DNA of 64,000 nt from Norana najaformis (lineage: Eukaryota > Annelida > Clitellata > Crassiclitellata > Hormogastridae), in contig OZ029921.1 of assembly GCA_964023275.1 (NCBI GenBank), forward strand, positions 14,859,306 through 14,923,305, written 5' to 3'. Every line of letters starts with the position of its first letter. Positions within the stretch are counted from its first letter, which is position 1. The position numbers and the translations under genes are program-made. Positions 1 to 12,767 of this stretch are shown here, piece after piece. A model generated the notes under the pieces. The model saw only the letters and a program-made list of their open reading frames with translations, was not told the origin of the DNA and searched no databases.

Positions 1-1010
1 GTTATAGCCCTCTAGACTGTGGTATCACGTGGCTATACTGTACGACCGTCCGACGTCCAAAGCCCTGCACAGCATCCTTCGAAGTTCTATGGCAGTCTTA
101 ACCGATAAAGAAGGATGGTGTAATATATCATTCCTTTCAGCGTTTACCTTAAACTGAACTGAACTGAACTCTAACAAACGCGCGACCAATAAAAGTTTTG
201 ACATTGCAAACGCCTTTGGATATGACTGCATAGTAAAATTAAGTGTAAACTGTATGGGGTAATTGCAATTTTAGCACAGACAGAAACCATGATAGACTAC
301 GAAAGTTCAAAATATGCGAAGGGTAAATGTCAAAATCAAATAAATAACGAACAACATTACAATAAAGGAAACTAACTGATTCAAAAATAGGCTGTATTCA
401 TTGATGGTGTACTTCATGAACACTAAAACGTTCACAACTCTAGACCAGAGGAGTCTCTAGATTCGAAAGCGGGATCAGGGTCTAGTCCGCTCATAAGCGG
501 GTACGTAGAGGCCCTGCGTGCTCCATCGGTGCTTAAATCAGGCGGTCAGCGATATGATTTATGCTGTCGTCTGCTTGCTTAGAACCTGATTCCAGTCACT
601 CGTCGGGGATCGATCATCGTCTGGCCCACATTTCTTGACTATCTGTCTTTGTTCAAATATGAAATCGGTAATTGAGTAAAATAACTGAAACGTCTGAACG
701 CGTCCAGACAGCGATACGGACAGCAGGACAGAGAAACTGAATAATGGCTGCCGATAATAACAAGCTTAAATACGGAAATAATTTCAATCTTCACTTCAGC
801 CAAGGCCGTCTATCCACGCAGACGCCCAATCTATCTCCCGGAAATACGCATTCCATAATCCTATATTGAAGACCACAGTTTCGGAAAAGACTTGACGCAC
901 TTGAGACACTCTAAAAAGTAATGTCCAGAAACAGCAGCCACTAATTTAACTGGAACGCTTATATAGTCAGTTGTCTGGTATTAGTATGAGGTTGTTTTGT
1001 CTGACCTATA
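1..1010. other. Non-coding stretch, nothing recognised
   Basis: No open frame here looks like a protein. The only structure seen is a short TGAAC pentamer run near 155-170 and a CTCTAGA-rich patch near 430-490. No RNA gene or transposon piece was recognised. Confidence 0.5.
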
Positions 1011-1240
1011 ATCGTAATCGTAATCTCAAGATTTATACAGCGCCCAAACGAAAGCTAAGTCACGGGAACCAGCTAAAATTTACAGGCGCTCAGTCAAAAC
1101 AAAATCAATAGGTAAAAGGGTTCGGTTCCAGGTCAAGATCCAAGAGTCAGACAGGTAGGCAGTCAGACGGTTAAGGTGGATGGTGCTTGGAATCGGATCT
1201 GGAAGATAGAAAAGGGGAAGAAGATGAATCAGGATAGGAT
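1011..1240 (-). repeat. Dispersed repeat family B, copy 1
   Basis: The reverse complement matches copies at 2219-2435 and 13307-13540. Shared landmarks are a pyrimidine-rich start, a GAACCGAACCC block, a GACTGAGCGCCTGTGAATAA-like block, and an end reading TGTAGAAATCTTGG or similar followed by ATTACG hexamers. The hexamer tail and the size of about 230 bp resemble a SINE or a LINE 3' end. On the opposite strand GGTTCGGTTCC resembles a pol III B box, so the promoter orientation is unclear. Confidence 0.7.
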
Positions 1241-2218
1241 CTGCGAAACAAGAGTGTTTTCAGTTTTGAGTGGAAGACCTGAGGAGAGATTGCAAGGCGT
1301 GAAGTGACAGTGAGTTCGTAAGATGGATGACCTATAGCTAGACAAAGGCTTACATGTGGCCTTGTAAAGTAGGTTAATTATTGGAAATTGCGGAAGTAGA
1401 CATATGTGCGTGTTGACACTAGATAGCTTATGTCTGTGAGTATTTGATGCATAACTCTTAGTTCTTGGGCCGACTTTTGACTTTGTAAAGCACCCTAGAA
1501 GTAGCCTGCTACTTACGATGCTATATAAATTGTCGTCATTACATTACATTACATTACATTACATTCTACAAACGCTCTTGTATGCTTAAATTTGCAGTCT
1601 TACTTTCAAGAGCCAAGTAAACGCATGCTGGGCCTAATTCGTTAACTGTCCAGTCAAACACACAAATATTCAATGCGATCATAGGACTCTTGTTTAAACC
1701 CGTATATATAGACCAACATTAAACTAGAGCAGAGCTGAGCTTTCAATCTTTGTCGGTGCCTGGTCCAAAAGATATTGAAATTCGTTAGCCATTTCTTTCC
1801 GGCATGCTAAGTGACTTTGTGACACATTGTAGTCATATTTTCACATTATCACATAGCACGATGAAATAGTGTGATTCATTGCAAGTACGCCGACCTACAT
1901 TTGTTACATGTTTACGTGCGTCAGTGTCTTATTCCATGGATGTCATACGTGTGTGTGTGTGTGTGTGTGTGTGCATATTAGTAGACGCATATTTATTAAG
2001 CGCTGAATTATGGATTTCCTGTTGGTTAATGCGTTTTCAGCGGTCATATTCATGTATATTTTCGTTGATGATTAGGTCTGCATTAGGCGTATTGGTTTCT
2101 TACACAAAGTCATGCAAATAGGTGGCATTATACGAACTCACCAACACTTCACCTCTTGCAATTTCTGCCCTGGTCTTTCACTCAAAGCTTGAAACATTAC
2201 TCTTCCAAAAATCTTCAC
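1241..2218. other. Non-coding, with ACATT and GT microsatellites
   Basis: A GCTATATAAATT string followed by ACATT pentamers (about 1523-1566) looks like the tail of a SINE or LINE. A GT run follows at 1949-1973. No coding potential is evident. Confidence 0.5.
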
Positions 2219-2435
2219 CTGATTCTTCTTCTTCCCCTTATCTCTCTCTGCGCTGCAATTCGAACCACCATCCACCGTAGCCGTGTGCCTGCCTGGATCT
2301 TGACCTGGAACCGAACCCTTTCTGCCTATCGATTTTGTTTTGACTGAGCGCCTGTGAATAAGCTGGTTACTGCGACTTGGCTTTCGTTGGGAGCTGTAGA
2401 AATCTGGAGCTTACAATTTCGATTACGATTACATG
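2219..2435 (+). repeat. Dispersed repeat family B, copy 2
   Basis: Same landmarks as the copies at 1011-1240 (inverted) and 13307-13540: TTCTTCCCCTTATC, the GAACCGAACCC block, CGATTTTGTTTTGACTGAGC, and a GATTACGATTACA tail. Divergence between copies is moderate, with several small indels. Confidence 0.7.
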
Positions 2436-2880
2436 CGTCGCTAACTGTTTCAGACGAATTTCTTTCCATGAGTCATCCATATACTGAATCATGAACACCC
2501 TATGGGGACTGTCAGCGTTAGCAATTATGGCTGAGACGTGATGGATGGCGTAGGGAGATGTGAGCGTGTGTGCGGCTTCAGAGTTCAGTCGTTCATAACC
2601 AGGTAGAATAGCCATGAGTTTGTATGTATGTATATATATATATATACACACACATATATATATATACGTATAGGCCTATGTCTGCTTGCTTATAGATTTT
2701 AAGTTAAGTCAGTATTTGTGAGTCTTCGAGGTGAGTAGTGTTGACCGGTTAAGACAGAAACTGTATGTAGCCTATTTAGGTGATAACGTTAGTTCTTTGT
2801 AAGAGAAATATTATAATACAAATCGAAATGAAAACGGCATTTGCTTGATTTAGAGATAGGCAACGCTAATAATAATTATT

Positions 2881-2932
<52 letters not shown>

Positions 2933-3071
2933 TATTCAGATAATATTTGTTGTTTAAATAATGTCGGAAGCGCTGTCTCCAGAGGGCTCAGAGCATGATG
3001 GCAATGTTCCGGTGAAGCAGATGGCATTTCCTCGTTGAACAGCCACCAAAGTCTTCTTCTTCTTCTTCTTC

Positions 3072-3112
<41 letters not shown>

Positions 3113-4682
3113 TGTTGTTGTTGTTGTTGTTGCTGCTAATAATCAGATCCTTATATCGCGCTAATTTATGAAAATTAATCATCTCAAAAGCTCGGGTAGC
3201 TGGAAATAAGATAAATTATCTCGTGCAAAAGATTATCGGTAGCTTTTAGGTCGGTGATGTTAGTCGGTGTGATTAGGAACCGTCAGGGACCGTGAGCCAT
3301 CATCGCCGATCCCGAATATAGCGGTACTTCAGAGTTAAAAGTCGGAGTCGATATGAACTTCTTCGTCTGCCGTTTTATACGTTCAGTGTCGTTGCTTTTG
3401 TCTTTCCAACCCCTTGGTCTACTTTCTTCTGTCAATCTGCGTTGTGAATCCGATTCTGCTACACATTTTTCCTCTCCAATAACTCCGATGACATCATTCG
3501 CAGAGTTTATTTAAACGTGATCGCCTGGATAAGAAATTGAAATTGTGGAGCTGTAGTTTTCTTCTTCTCATCAAGAAATATCCAATAGTCTTCAGTCTGT
3601 TGTACTGATGAGGTACTTCATATGCGTCTGTTTTTCTTTTCAGGTTTGCACCCCACTGGCTTTGTTTTTCTCTCCTCTTATGTGAGCGTTGCTGCCTGCT
3701 TCTGGCAGAGTTTTTTCCTGCATTTCTAACTCTTACTGCGCCTTTGCCACTTCTTATCTCTTTCTGCTGTGATTAAGCACGGACTGCCTTTTCCCTTTTC
3801 CTTGCATTTCTAAGTCTCCCTAATCCGTTTCTATCTATCCTTGTTCTGATTAACTCTTTCGACTCGCACTGACTCTTTTCGTCCCGACGTCTTTTTGATC
3901 GCTTGGTTACTTCCACTATAGCACTGGTTACAGACTGCTAAATCGCTTTAGTCGTGTAATGGCATCCATCCTATAGACGAACTGTTTCAGACACATAATC
4001 TGCTCAGAACTGCAGTTTTCAACATCATTAAGCAATTAGATTTCCGACCAAACAACTCCATATTTATCTTTGATCACAGCACAGGCACCTATTATTTAAA
4101 GAGACATTCACAAGAGAAAGATCTAGTGCCTGCGCCAGTGCAATCTATGTGTACTAAAATTGCAAGATATTCTTTGTGTGCTTAGCAGACGATGGCGTCT
4201 TTTGCAAATGCCTACAGCGCACAGCGTTGGTGAACAGAGCTGACACCGTTTTGCACAATAGATCCAGCACTGAAAGAATTGCCAACTATTTTTCCCTAGG
4301 CCTAATTATTGCCACGGGGAATTCGTACATTCATACATACAGACATGTACGAGATCCCCGTGTATATGCATACAGTATGTAGGTATTGCATAAAGATTTA
4401 CACATGTATGCACGCACATACATTATATATGTGTGTGTGGGTGTGGGTGTACGTGGGTGTGTAAAAATGATCGCAATAGAGAACTTTACATTTCTTCAGG
4501 GCTATTAAAGCCACCTCTAGACAATGTAGGCGTGTAATCAGGAAAGGTCTGGAAAAGCAAACGCTGGGTATGGTTCGGATCCAAGTCAAAGTTCAGAGGT
4601 CAAACAATAATGTAGGCCTGTTTTTCTTCTGCAACTGAAACCGACCTTTTCACAATACCTAGTGATCAACAGGGACAATAAA
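2436..4682. other. Non-coding, several simple repeats
   Basis: Holds a TA/CA tract (about 2628-2665), AAT/ATT tracts (about 2867-2930) and TTC then ATT then GTT runs (about 3053-3135). The short frames that overlap these tracts are low complexity. No gene is recognised. Confidence 0.5.
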
Positions 4683-4935
4683 ATGCTAGTCATTCTGTAT
4701 AAATCACTGGTGAGGCGCATTTTTAATACTGCATGAAACCCGTGTCTGAAACAGGACATACAAAACCAAGACTAAAAGTGCAGAGGATAGGTACAAAATA
4801 ACTTTGGGTTATAAAGATTTCAGCTCCAGTGATAGGCTAAAATGTTTTGGACTAACAACACTTGAAGGCAGGAGCAAATTAGACTTGACCTAAGCTTGGG
4901 GGAAACTTATGACTAAAAAGAGGCAGTGTCGTGAG
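4683..4935 (+). pseudogene. CR1-like LINE reverse transcriptase C-terminal fragment
   Basis: From 4683 the frame reads MLVILYKSLVRRIFNTA, a form of the LYKSLVRP segment after the polymerase palm of CR1/Jockey-type non-LTR retrotransposons. After a stop and frame changes, DRLKCFGLTTLEGRSKLDL appears at about 4831-4890, matching the expected RLKxLGLTTLExRR block at the right distance. Several stops show that it is dead. Only the C-terminal part is present and no endonuclease was seen. Confidence 0.65.
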
Positions 4936-7864
4936 AAAGTTTAATCAGAAGCTAAGTTCATCTGATATATTAAGGGTGTAATTAATAGGCTAAATTTTAT
5001 CTGCTCTATCTGAAACATAAGCATGCAACTAAAGTTGTTTGCGTCTTATAGTAAGTGTGAATTGGCGGAGAATGTCATAATGATACCAGAAACGAGGCTG
5101 ATACCTGAATGTGTGGTAAACACATTCTTTTTATGCGCATTTATCAACGATAGTCTTCAGAGGCTTCAGAGGCTCTTTCCTGGGTTGTTAGAGCTTTTGG
5201 TGTCAATATTATAATCGCCACCGTTTCCTACGGGTTTCCAGTTTCGACTGCGAATTGCCAGTTCCACTTGCATTCGTCCGTTGCAGCGGTTAAAGGTCGG
5301 TGAGGGACGTTGTTGTGCTGTGGTTCTGCTAGACCTGGGTTTGTTATGTCCCACGATGCGACGTTGTTCTAAAGCTAGGATTTGGCGTCCATAGGAAGGT
5401 TGAGCTTCACAGGACCTCATTTCTTTATCAGGCGAAGCAAACGAAAAGTTCTACAGCATAGTTGCTACAGCATTGGCAAGGTTAAGTAACTAAATCTGCT
5501 TAAAATCCCTTCTTCCAAAAATTACCCGTCTCTAAATTGCATTTGTCGACATCTGAATAATGTGTATGTGTCTTCTGTCTTGTTTCCTATGTTTTCAGCT
5601 TTTGCATGTGTGCGTGACTGGCTGTCTGTCTGTCTGTCTGTCTGTCTGTTTTTAAGTCTTTGCAGGCATGTGCCTGTATGGCTATCTTTGGCTGAGTTGC
5701 ATATATTCATACATGTGTGCCTGTCTGCTTGTTTGTACAAGTAGTTCTGAGTGTGTGTGCATGTCAGTTTATTTGTGTGTGTCTCTCAGTCAGTTCTGTT
5801 CAGGTCGAGCTGTGTAGTTAAAATTGAGAAAATAGAAAATATATTCGTCTATTTGTGGTCACGTTTCCGATGCTGCTCACGCATTCAGTCGAATAATTTG
5901 CATTGGTTATATAGCGCCGCATAAGGTTAACAGCTGGCGATGAAGAGACAGACACTGCCATTGCCCCTCAACTCACCCGTTCACCTCTTTAGCCGTTCCG
6001 ATCTATTTCAATGTCCTCGCCACCCGGCCATCCTCCGTCTTTTCCTCCTTCCCCCCGTGTCTTTTGCAGCGGTCACTAATTTTCTTCAATCGCGTTGCAT
6101 TGCTGTACTTATCAGCAGAGCCATCTGTGAGTGAGTGAGCTGAAGTTACCGTTCTGGCTAAAACTGAAGATTTAGAGGAATTGCTTCTCGTCGTCCTCTT
6201 CCCCGCTCCCTCCCCTCTCCCTCCTCCTCTTCGCCACTTCCATCTGTCAGTCTGTCTCTTCATTCTCGAAGCGGATGTCCTTAGGACAAATTATTTCCGT
6301 CTGAATGCTACCGAATGAGGAGTGGGATGATGAGGGGAAGGGGAGGACGACGAAACGAGGAGGATGAGGAAGAGAAAAAAGAGAAACAAATCGCAAAGTA
6401 AGAAGAGATGGATAAATAGGAAGAAGAACACAGAAGACGAACTAGAGGAAGATACAGAGGACGATGACTACTGGCAGATGGAGAGTGAGGAAGAAGAGCG
6501 TGTCGAACAAGAAGAGATGCATAAAGCGGTTGACATGGATCGTGTAAACGGGGCATTGAGTAGAGGACCATAAATAACTGCGTGTTTCCAGTTAAGATGT
6601 TTTGCAAGTCAACATAATTTGCTCAGTTGGACCAGTCCAGAATTTCCTGTGATTGGAGCACGGTTGAACTTAATGGACTAGAAAATCTATACCGGTCATT
6701 CGAAATTATACATAATGATGGTAAAGATAACGATGATGATTGTGACTACATTGATGATGACTACGACGATGATACTGAAGAACCCAAGGTCGTACTGGTG
6801 GTTGTGATGGTCGTAGTGGTTGCTGTGAGGATCATGGTGGTGGTTGCGATGGTAGTGATTGGTGTGGTGGTGGTGGTGCTGATGGTGGTGGTGGTCATGA
6901 ATATAGGTGGTGGTAGTCGTGGTGGTCGTGAGTCGTGGCTGTGGTGGTCGTAATGAAGCCACTGGTGAGATGGTTTTATGATTTCTTTACGATGCGTTTA
7001 GATTTGCATTACGAAAGACCGAGACTGATAACCTCTTCACCGGTAGAACACATAAGCCTTACTAGTAAATACGTCAGTTTGTACAGAGAAATGCAGAGAC
7101 TCTTTATGCTGCATAAACTACACACAGCACAGGCGACAGAGATGGCAGGCTGGCCCTCTGCAGGATTTATTGGCCCCAGCAGCAACGAGACCAAAAAACT
7201 GCAATTACAGATTCTAATTTTGATTAAGTCATCCAAAGGTACACTCATAAATAGAACTAAATTTATGTAGTCGTACATTCTACATTTATAAGAAAGTAAA
7301 AAGCTAAACACAGAACACCACCTTATTCGTTAATGCTGCCTTAAGTCGCAGGAGTTGTCCGAATAGGCATACAGCGTATACATGAGGTATAAGATCGGAG
7401 AGTCGACAGCAGAGAGGAAGGAAGAGAAGCTATTACGATGCCTTGCACTTAAATTGAGAGAATGCTGTGCAGACGGGGTAAAGTGTTGGTCCACACACTA
7501 TTTCTCAGAGGCAAATATCAGCGGGCTGCTTTACATAGCGCCATATTTCTGCTACCGATCATTGGACCTCGTTTCTCTTGAAGTCGATGCAAATTTTCGC
7601 ACTCAGGGTTCCCTCCATATTCTACCCCAGAGCCGCACGTCAACAGAAGTCAGCACCGATTTGAGCAGCTCTTAACTGGCGACGTGTCTCCAGCTGCATC
7701 AGCCGGCAGCCGATGATGCGGCGGCACTTCAGATGAAGTCTATTCACCGCGGAAGTCGTCCGAACAAATCACGTGCGCTCAAGTCTTTTTAAATGTTTAT
7801 GGTATGACAATTCCGTTCAGCCTCATTTAGAAAGGCCGCGTGTTCCCGCCAATAGGAACCACTT
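4936..7864. other. Non-coding, purine-rich and GAT/GGT tracts
   Basis: TCTG repeats lie at about 5620-5650, strongly purine- or pyrimidine-biased DNA at about 6180-6500, and GAT then GGT trinucleotide-rich DNA at about 6710-6950. The short frames here (for example 6364-6573, 6627-6953 and 7382-7675) have biased composition or no recognisable domain. I see no gene. Confidence 0.45.
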
Positions 7865-8049
7865 CCGACCGACCGACCGACCGACCGACCGACCGACCGA
7901 CCGACCGACCGACCGACCGACCGACCGACCGACCGACCGACCGACCGACCGACCGACCGACCGACCGACCGACCGACCGACCGACCGACCGACCGACCGA
8001 CCGACCGACCGACCGACCGACCGACCGACCGACCGACCGACCGACCGAC
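7865..8049 (+). repeat. Perfect CCGA microsatellite, about 46 units
   Basis: An uninterrupted 4-bp repeat of 185 bp with no variant unit seen. It creates long open frames on both strands (Asp-Arg-Pro-Thr or Gly-Arg-Ser-Val type repeats) that are artefacts of the repeat. Confidence 0.97.
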
Positions 8050-8599
8050 TGCCTTTCTCTGCATCCTTATCTTTTCTATCATCTCTTCCTGCCTTTGTTG
8101 TTCATTTAATGTAAATTTCTTCTGTCATACACTTTCAAATGACATTTACATCATTTGCAGTTGTATGATTCAAGTAAGTGGACGCAACAAATTCGTTTAT
8201 ATGTCAATTTCAAATCACTCCAATAAAATACATGAATTAGATTTATTTAAAATCTTTATGACGGTTTTGCCATTCTTTGGTGGCTGCCTTCCTTGTCCAT
8301 CACACCTCTATACCATGGTTCATCATCATCATCATCATCATAATAATAATAATCATCATCATCGTTGTCGTCGTCATCATCATCATCATCATCGTCTTCG
8401 TCATCATCATCATCATCATCTGTGGCTTGCCCCTTTCTCCATCGTTACCGTTTCCACAACACGCTGCCCGTCGTCTATTCTGGACGCTTCTCCAAGTCAT
8501 GTTTGGTTCGAAATTCAACGGGCGCAGGTAGGTTACTAGCATAAGACTCATGGCTACTGCACGTGTCATGCGATGGATGGACATCTTTATTTTTATTTA
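8050..8599. other. Non-coding, CAT repeat and a shared 43-bp block
   Basis: CAT/CGT trinucleotides occupy about 8321-8420. The block CTTTCTCCATCGTTACCGTT, continuing to about 8474, recurs at about 10485-10529, so it belongs to a dispersed repeat. No gene seen. Confidence 0.5.
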
Positions 8600-9168
8600 T
8601 TTATTTAATTAAACCACTTTATTACGCGCGCATTCAGTAAATCTGAATCTGAGGCGCGGATGTATGTTCGCTAGGGGCCAAGATGGAGTTATGCAAAAGA
8701 CCAGAGCACAAAAGTAAGTCTTGACAAATGATTTGAATGACGATAGTAAGTTGGCAAGTCGTGCTTTAAAGAATGCATTATGTGACGAATAGCCCTGAAA
8801 TGGTAGAAACAAAACCTGCAAATAGAACATAGGCCTACATGTGAAGTCATAGTGAGCCAGTCCTCACTGGTGATGCCAAGAGTTTTAATCTTGTCTGATA
8901 ACAGGATGTTGATTCATGCGGGGTCAGCAGATAACTGCTAAGAGAAAGACTGCAAACTCTGTAAAAATAATTGCCTCTCACTTTTCCGGGGTCATGGCAA
9001 TGTCAGTAAAGCAGAACCAGATGTGAAGAGAGATCACAGAGTTTGAGTTCAGTTTTAGCGGAGAGATATGTGGCAGAGAGAGCGACATAGAGTTGAGTAT
9101 CATCAGCATGTTGCTGGACCATTGTATTATGCATGTGTTCAAATTGACAGATAGGCGAGTTAAAAATT

Positions 9169-9216
<48 letters not shown>

Positions 9217-9570
9217 AACGACAGGCAAAAGTATCAGAGCGAAATGAGTCTTGTTGCAATTTGTTGAGAACGATCACTGAGATAAGAAAATATCTACAGA
9301 AGAGCAGAAGCTGTCATTCCAAAGGATGTATAGAGTCGAGACAACATTATACCACGATCTGCTGTATTAAATACAGCACTCAAATCACGAGGTATAAGAA
9401 GAGATACTTTTCTATAGAATCCATTTTATGAAAAATGTTATTAAGTATACAAGTGAGAGCAGTCATGTGTTGAATGATGTTTACGATAAGCAGACTGAAA
9501 AGGACTAAAATTTAGAGAAGATCTTACGTGCCTCCGAAGACGTACTAGAAGAAGCTTTCAAGCAGTTTCG
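8600..9570 (-). pseudogene. CR1-like LINE reverse transcriptase fragment
   Basis: Reading the minus strand in mixed frames gives, in the expected order: AYRKHHST (near 9460), the block LIPRDLSAVFNTADRGIMLS with SRLYTSFG beyond it (about 9320-9400), YLSDRSQQ (near 9275), the catalytic QQHADDTQLYVALS (about 9070-9112), and a C-terminal ANLLSSFKSFVKTYF (about 8720-8765). This is the palm-to-tail order of CR1/L2-type reverse transcriptases. The first catalytic Asp region reads VFNT where AFDT is usual, and stops and frameshifts are frequent. An AG run at 9171-9211 lies between the palm blocks. Confidence 0.8.
9171..9211 (+). repeat. AG dinucleotide microsatellite
   Basis: A near-perfect GA run inside the decayed CR1-like reverse transcriptase, between its YLSDRSQQ and ADDTQLY segments. 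Confidence 0.95.
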
Positions 9571-11924
9571 AGATATTATTCAGGATGGAGATAGGTCTTT
9601 ATAATAATCTACAGACAAGTATAGAAATGGATAGATTTCCGCTGTCAACTTGAGGACTGACAGACAGACACTCAGACAGACATTAAGGCAGACATGAAGG
9701 AATCCATGTATGAGAGGCCAATCCCGCCTTTTCCGAAGTACACGCTTCATCTTCGAAGTTTTATCGTCTTTTACGGGTAATTGGACACAAGGGGCTTGAG
9801 CGAACACTAGCCAGGTCTCTTTGGCCGCCACTCCCCTTCTCCTGTCTTTTCTTTTGCTTTGTCATTCGACCTCGATTTCTCCCCATTATACGACACAGGT
9901 TCAACCATTCCTTTAACTAAATGACATTACCAGTGCAGATACAAAGCAACGTAAGAGAGACAATCTCACTCCGGTATCTAAGTGAAATTCGTTAGGTGGA
10001 TGATCAGAGTTGCGCCTGTTCAAGGTCAAGGCTGCTTTACAATCTTTTATTTCCGCCATGTTCGCTCAGTTATATTTGTGAGTTCAAAGTTAGTGTCCAG
10101 TTTTTGAATGATTTTTTTCACCATATATCTTTTGCTTGGAATCGACATCATCTTCGTGGGTCTGTCTGCACAGGTCAGCTGATATATTCTATGATTTTGT
10201 CTGTAACTTCAGCGGCATGCACTACGTGATGTCAGGAATCTGTCACCGGGAAACTAATGTTTTCGTCCTCTTGCGTCGACTCAGGATATACAGTTGACTA
10301 TTAGTTACACAGCCATTGTTAGCCAGTCACTTGGCGACCCCCAGGAGAAACGTGAATTCTCAGTGCGTGATAGATCCATGAAAGGCTAAGAGGAACTATT
10401 AACTTATTACCCGTGAAGGGCCATTCGATGAGCGTCGCCGTGTGCTGCGAGCGATTCACTCAGTTATCACACTTCTCCAACGCCTCTTTCTCCATCGTTA
10501 CCGTTTCCACAACACGCTGCCAGTCGCCTATGCACTCAGAATATTTCTAATACGGTGTCAGTTTTCACCGACCGATTGAATTTTATAGATCGGATTCTAC
10601 GTGTGTGCGAGAGCTGTCAGTAAAGGCCACTATCGCCGACCTCCAGAAATTTCGAATCGATAGAGATTGGACACCTAGTTTCGCCCGATTTCTAGTGAAA
10701 CCTTTTCTCTAGGAAAAGCAGTGTTCGCTTTTCTGGTGATATAAAATAAATCAAAGCAGTAAAATCACCACAGCACATTAGGACATCTATAAATCTATAA
10801 ATTGCTATCGTCAGCATTAATCAGCGTCACTTGTAAATCAAACAATCTATTGAGCCCAGCAGCGCGATCTAGAAGGTAAGTAAGTATAAAATGGATCAAA
10901 ACGGGTTCTGCGCATATTTAAATCCTTGTTATATTACCTATCAACCTTTTGTAGAGTTTCACTAAGTATTTTTATTTTTTATTTTATTATGGTGCCCAGC
11001 AACAAAACTTAAGTTAACATGTCCTCTTTGTGCATAAGTTGAAGGGCGTGTGCATAGGTTATCATGTAAATGACCAAATCATGTAAATATTTGTCGTACA
11101 TAACTAGCTTTATATGGAGATTAAAATAATGACAGCCTCAGAGGCGTAAGAATACGCTCCAACTTACCTTAATCAGAAACAATCACGACTCCTGGAAAAA
11201 CTATTTAGGTCAGGTAATAGTTATGTTACTTGCGATTTCTCAAAGGCAACTGCTAGGCGACACATATCTTAAGGAAATTTTGAAGTTTTTACTGTTTGTT
11301 AAAGAAACATGTAAAATTCACCTGATTAATCAACCAATCCAGTGTAATGTCAAACATAGTTGTGATTTTCCCCATTATGGGAGGGTTTTCTCTTGCACAT
11401 TCATATATTGTCAACAGTGTTCAAACACTGCCTTAACATTGCATTTGCTACCTGCTTTATATAGCATGAAACTCGACCAGTCAGCAAGTCTTCTATAGGC
11501 ATAAATTTGACTCATCGCAACTTAAGCTCGAAGTTTTGCCTCGCGAGCGTCCACGTCATAAAATGCGTGTCGGCTGACGTTCTCAGTCGTGTCAGTGAGG
11601 TACCCGAGCCTACCATTCTGTCTCATCAGTACGTACAGTGAACAGGTGGCAGGCGTGTAATCCATGCCACTTTCGGTCTTTCCCAACAGCCACGGACTCA
11701 TCAGCGAAAAATACTGTTAAGGGCTATCTACTGCTATGCAAGCATTAACGAACTACCGAAGAACATGTCATCTGTTTAAATCAAAAATAATTAAGAGAAA
11801 TGATTGCAAGATTGATTGCCTTTTCCAAAAATCGGTCAGATGCCATTTGGAGATTATGGTAGGCTCAATATGTCACCAAGTTCAGACGCCACATATTCGG
11901 TCGAAAGGGAGAAAGTTTAGGCCC
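9571..11924. other. Non-coding stretch, little recognised
   Basis: A 43-bp block at about 10485-10529 matches 8431-8474. Short frames (for example 9580-9831, 9996-10229 and 11223-11498) show no recognisable domain. No RNA gene seen. Confidence 0.4.
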
Positions 11925-12082
11925 TACTTGCACGGACCGTGCACGGGGACCTTAATGGCGTAGGCCCAGTTAAACGGGCCTCCGTGATGAAGTATCTCAC
12001 CCGATCAATTCATTGCAAAATGAGCAGGATCAAATCTATATAGTCGCTACATAAAACCGTGTCCATTTACATTTACATGTAG
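11925..12082 (+). repeat. SINE family A, copy 1 (body and tail)
   Basis: Shares with 34260-34505 (inverted) and 41045-41197 the order GGGGACCTTAA...GGCG, a TGAAGTATCTCACCCGAT or similar block, AATTCATTGCAAAATGAGCA, GTCGCTACATAAAACC, and a terminal CATTTACATTTACA. The ACATTT-type tail and repeated body are typical of a SINE. The tRNA-derived head is not clear in this copy. Confidence 0.75.
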
Positions 12083-12615
12083 CAACTCATTTCCGACTGA
12101 TGTGCCCTGGTGTCACCTAGCGGTGACCTACCGAAAATATAGTGACAACTGTACAGGCATTCAGGACTAGGACTGCGCTATCGAGTACTTTTGGAATCGA
12201 ATACTCGAGTACTCGCCAGTTTTACTGGTCAGTTATATTATGTCAGTACTCGCGCATATATGGATATTTATGCACGAATGTCATGTTTAGTGAAAAAGCT
12301 GAGGTTTTGGTTATAGATCATACCTAAGTTACGGACAGAAGAATTAAGATTTAAGGCGTGGGTAGAGGCAGCGTCCAGGCTGAAGGAAATAGAAGGGTTG
12401 GGAAGTTTCTATAGCTGATGACGCAGGAGATTAGATGTCATCCAGTAGAAAACTTGTGTAACCACACGAAGAGGATGATCTGTAGAGTCGGTGAGGCAGT
12501 GCGGAGAGAAAGAGATAAATAGTTGGGAGTTGGGTGACGTCAGCGCAAGGGTGATGGTCAACTGAGGATGATTTAATGAGTGAGTTGAGTGGGGTAGTGT
12601 AGAGCATGAGAAGAC
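12083..12615. other. Non-coding, nothing recognised
   Basis: No coding or RNA feature was recognised between the SINE copy and the inverted repeat that follows. Confidence 0.4.
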
Positions 12616-12767
12616 AAGTTTGAAACAGGTCAGTAATTACAAAGGATTTCTTTATCAAGTAAGTAAGACATTTGTCCATCGGCTGAGCGAGGAATCGTAG
12701 GCGATTATCAAGTGATAAACCATCACTTGATAAAAAATCCTTTGTAATTACTGACCTGTTTCAAATT
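12616..12767. repeat. Inverted repeat, arms of about 43 bp
   Basis: The left arm at 12616-12660 and right arm at 12725-12767 are reverse complements with about two differences (core GGTCAGTAATTACAAAGGAT). The spacer is about 64 bp and itself contains the smaller palindrome TTATCAAGTGATAA next to the right arm. It could be a fold-back element end or a local inverted duplication. Confidence 0.85.

Noticed and set aside
5166..5420. 84-codon minus-strand frame with Arg/Gln-rich sequence
   Set aside because: No zinc knuckle, helix-turn-helix or other motif could be supported.
7773..8114. Open frames of over 100 codons on both strands across 7.8-8.1 kb
   Set aside because: They are translations of the CCGA array. 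The flanking codons have no domain and both strands are equally open.
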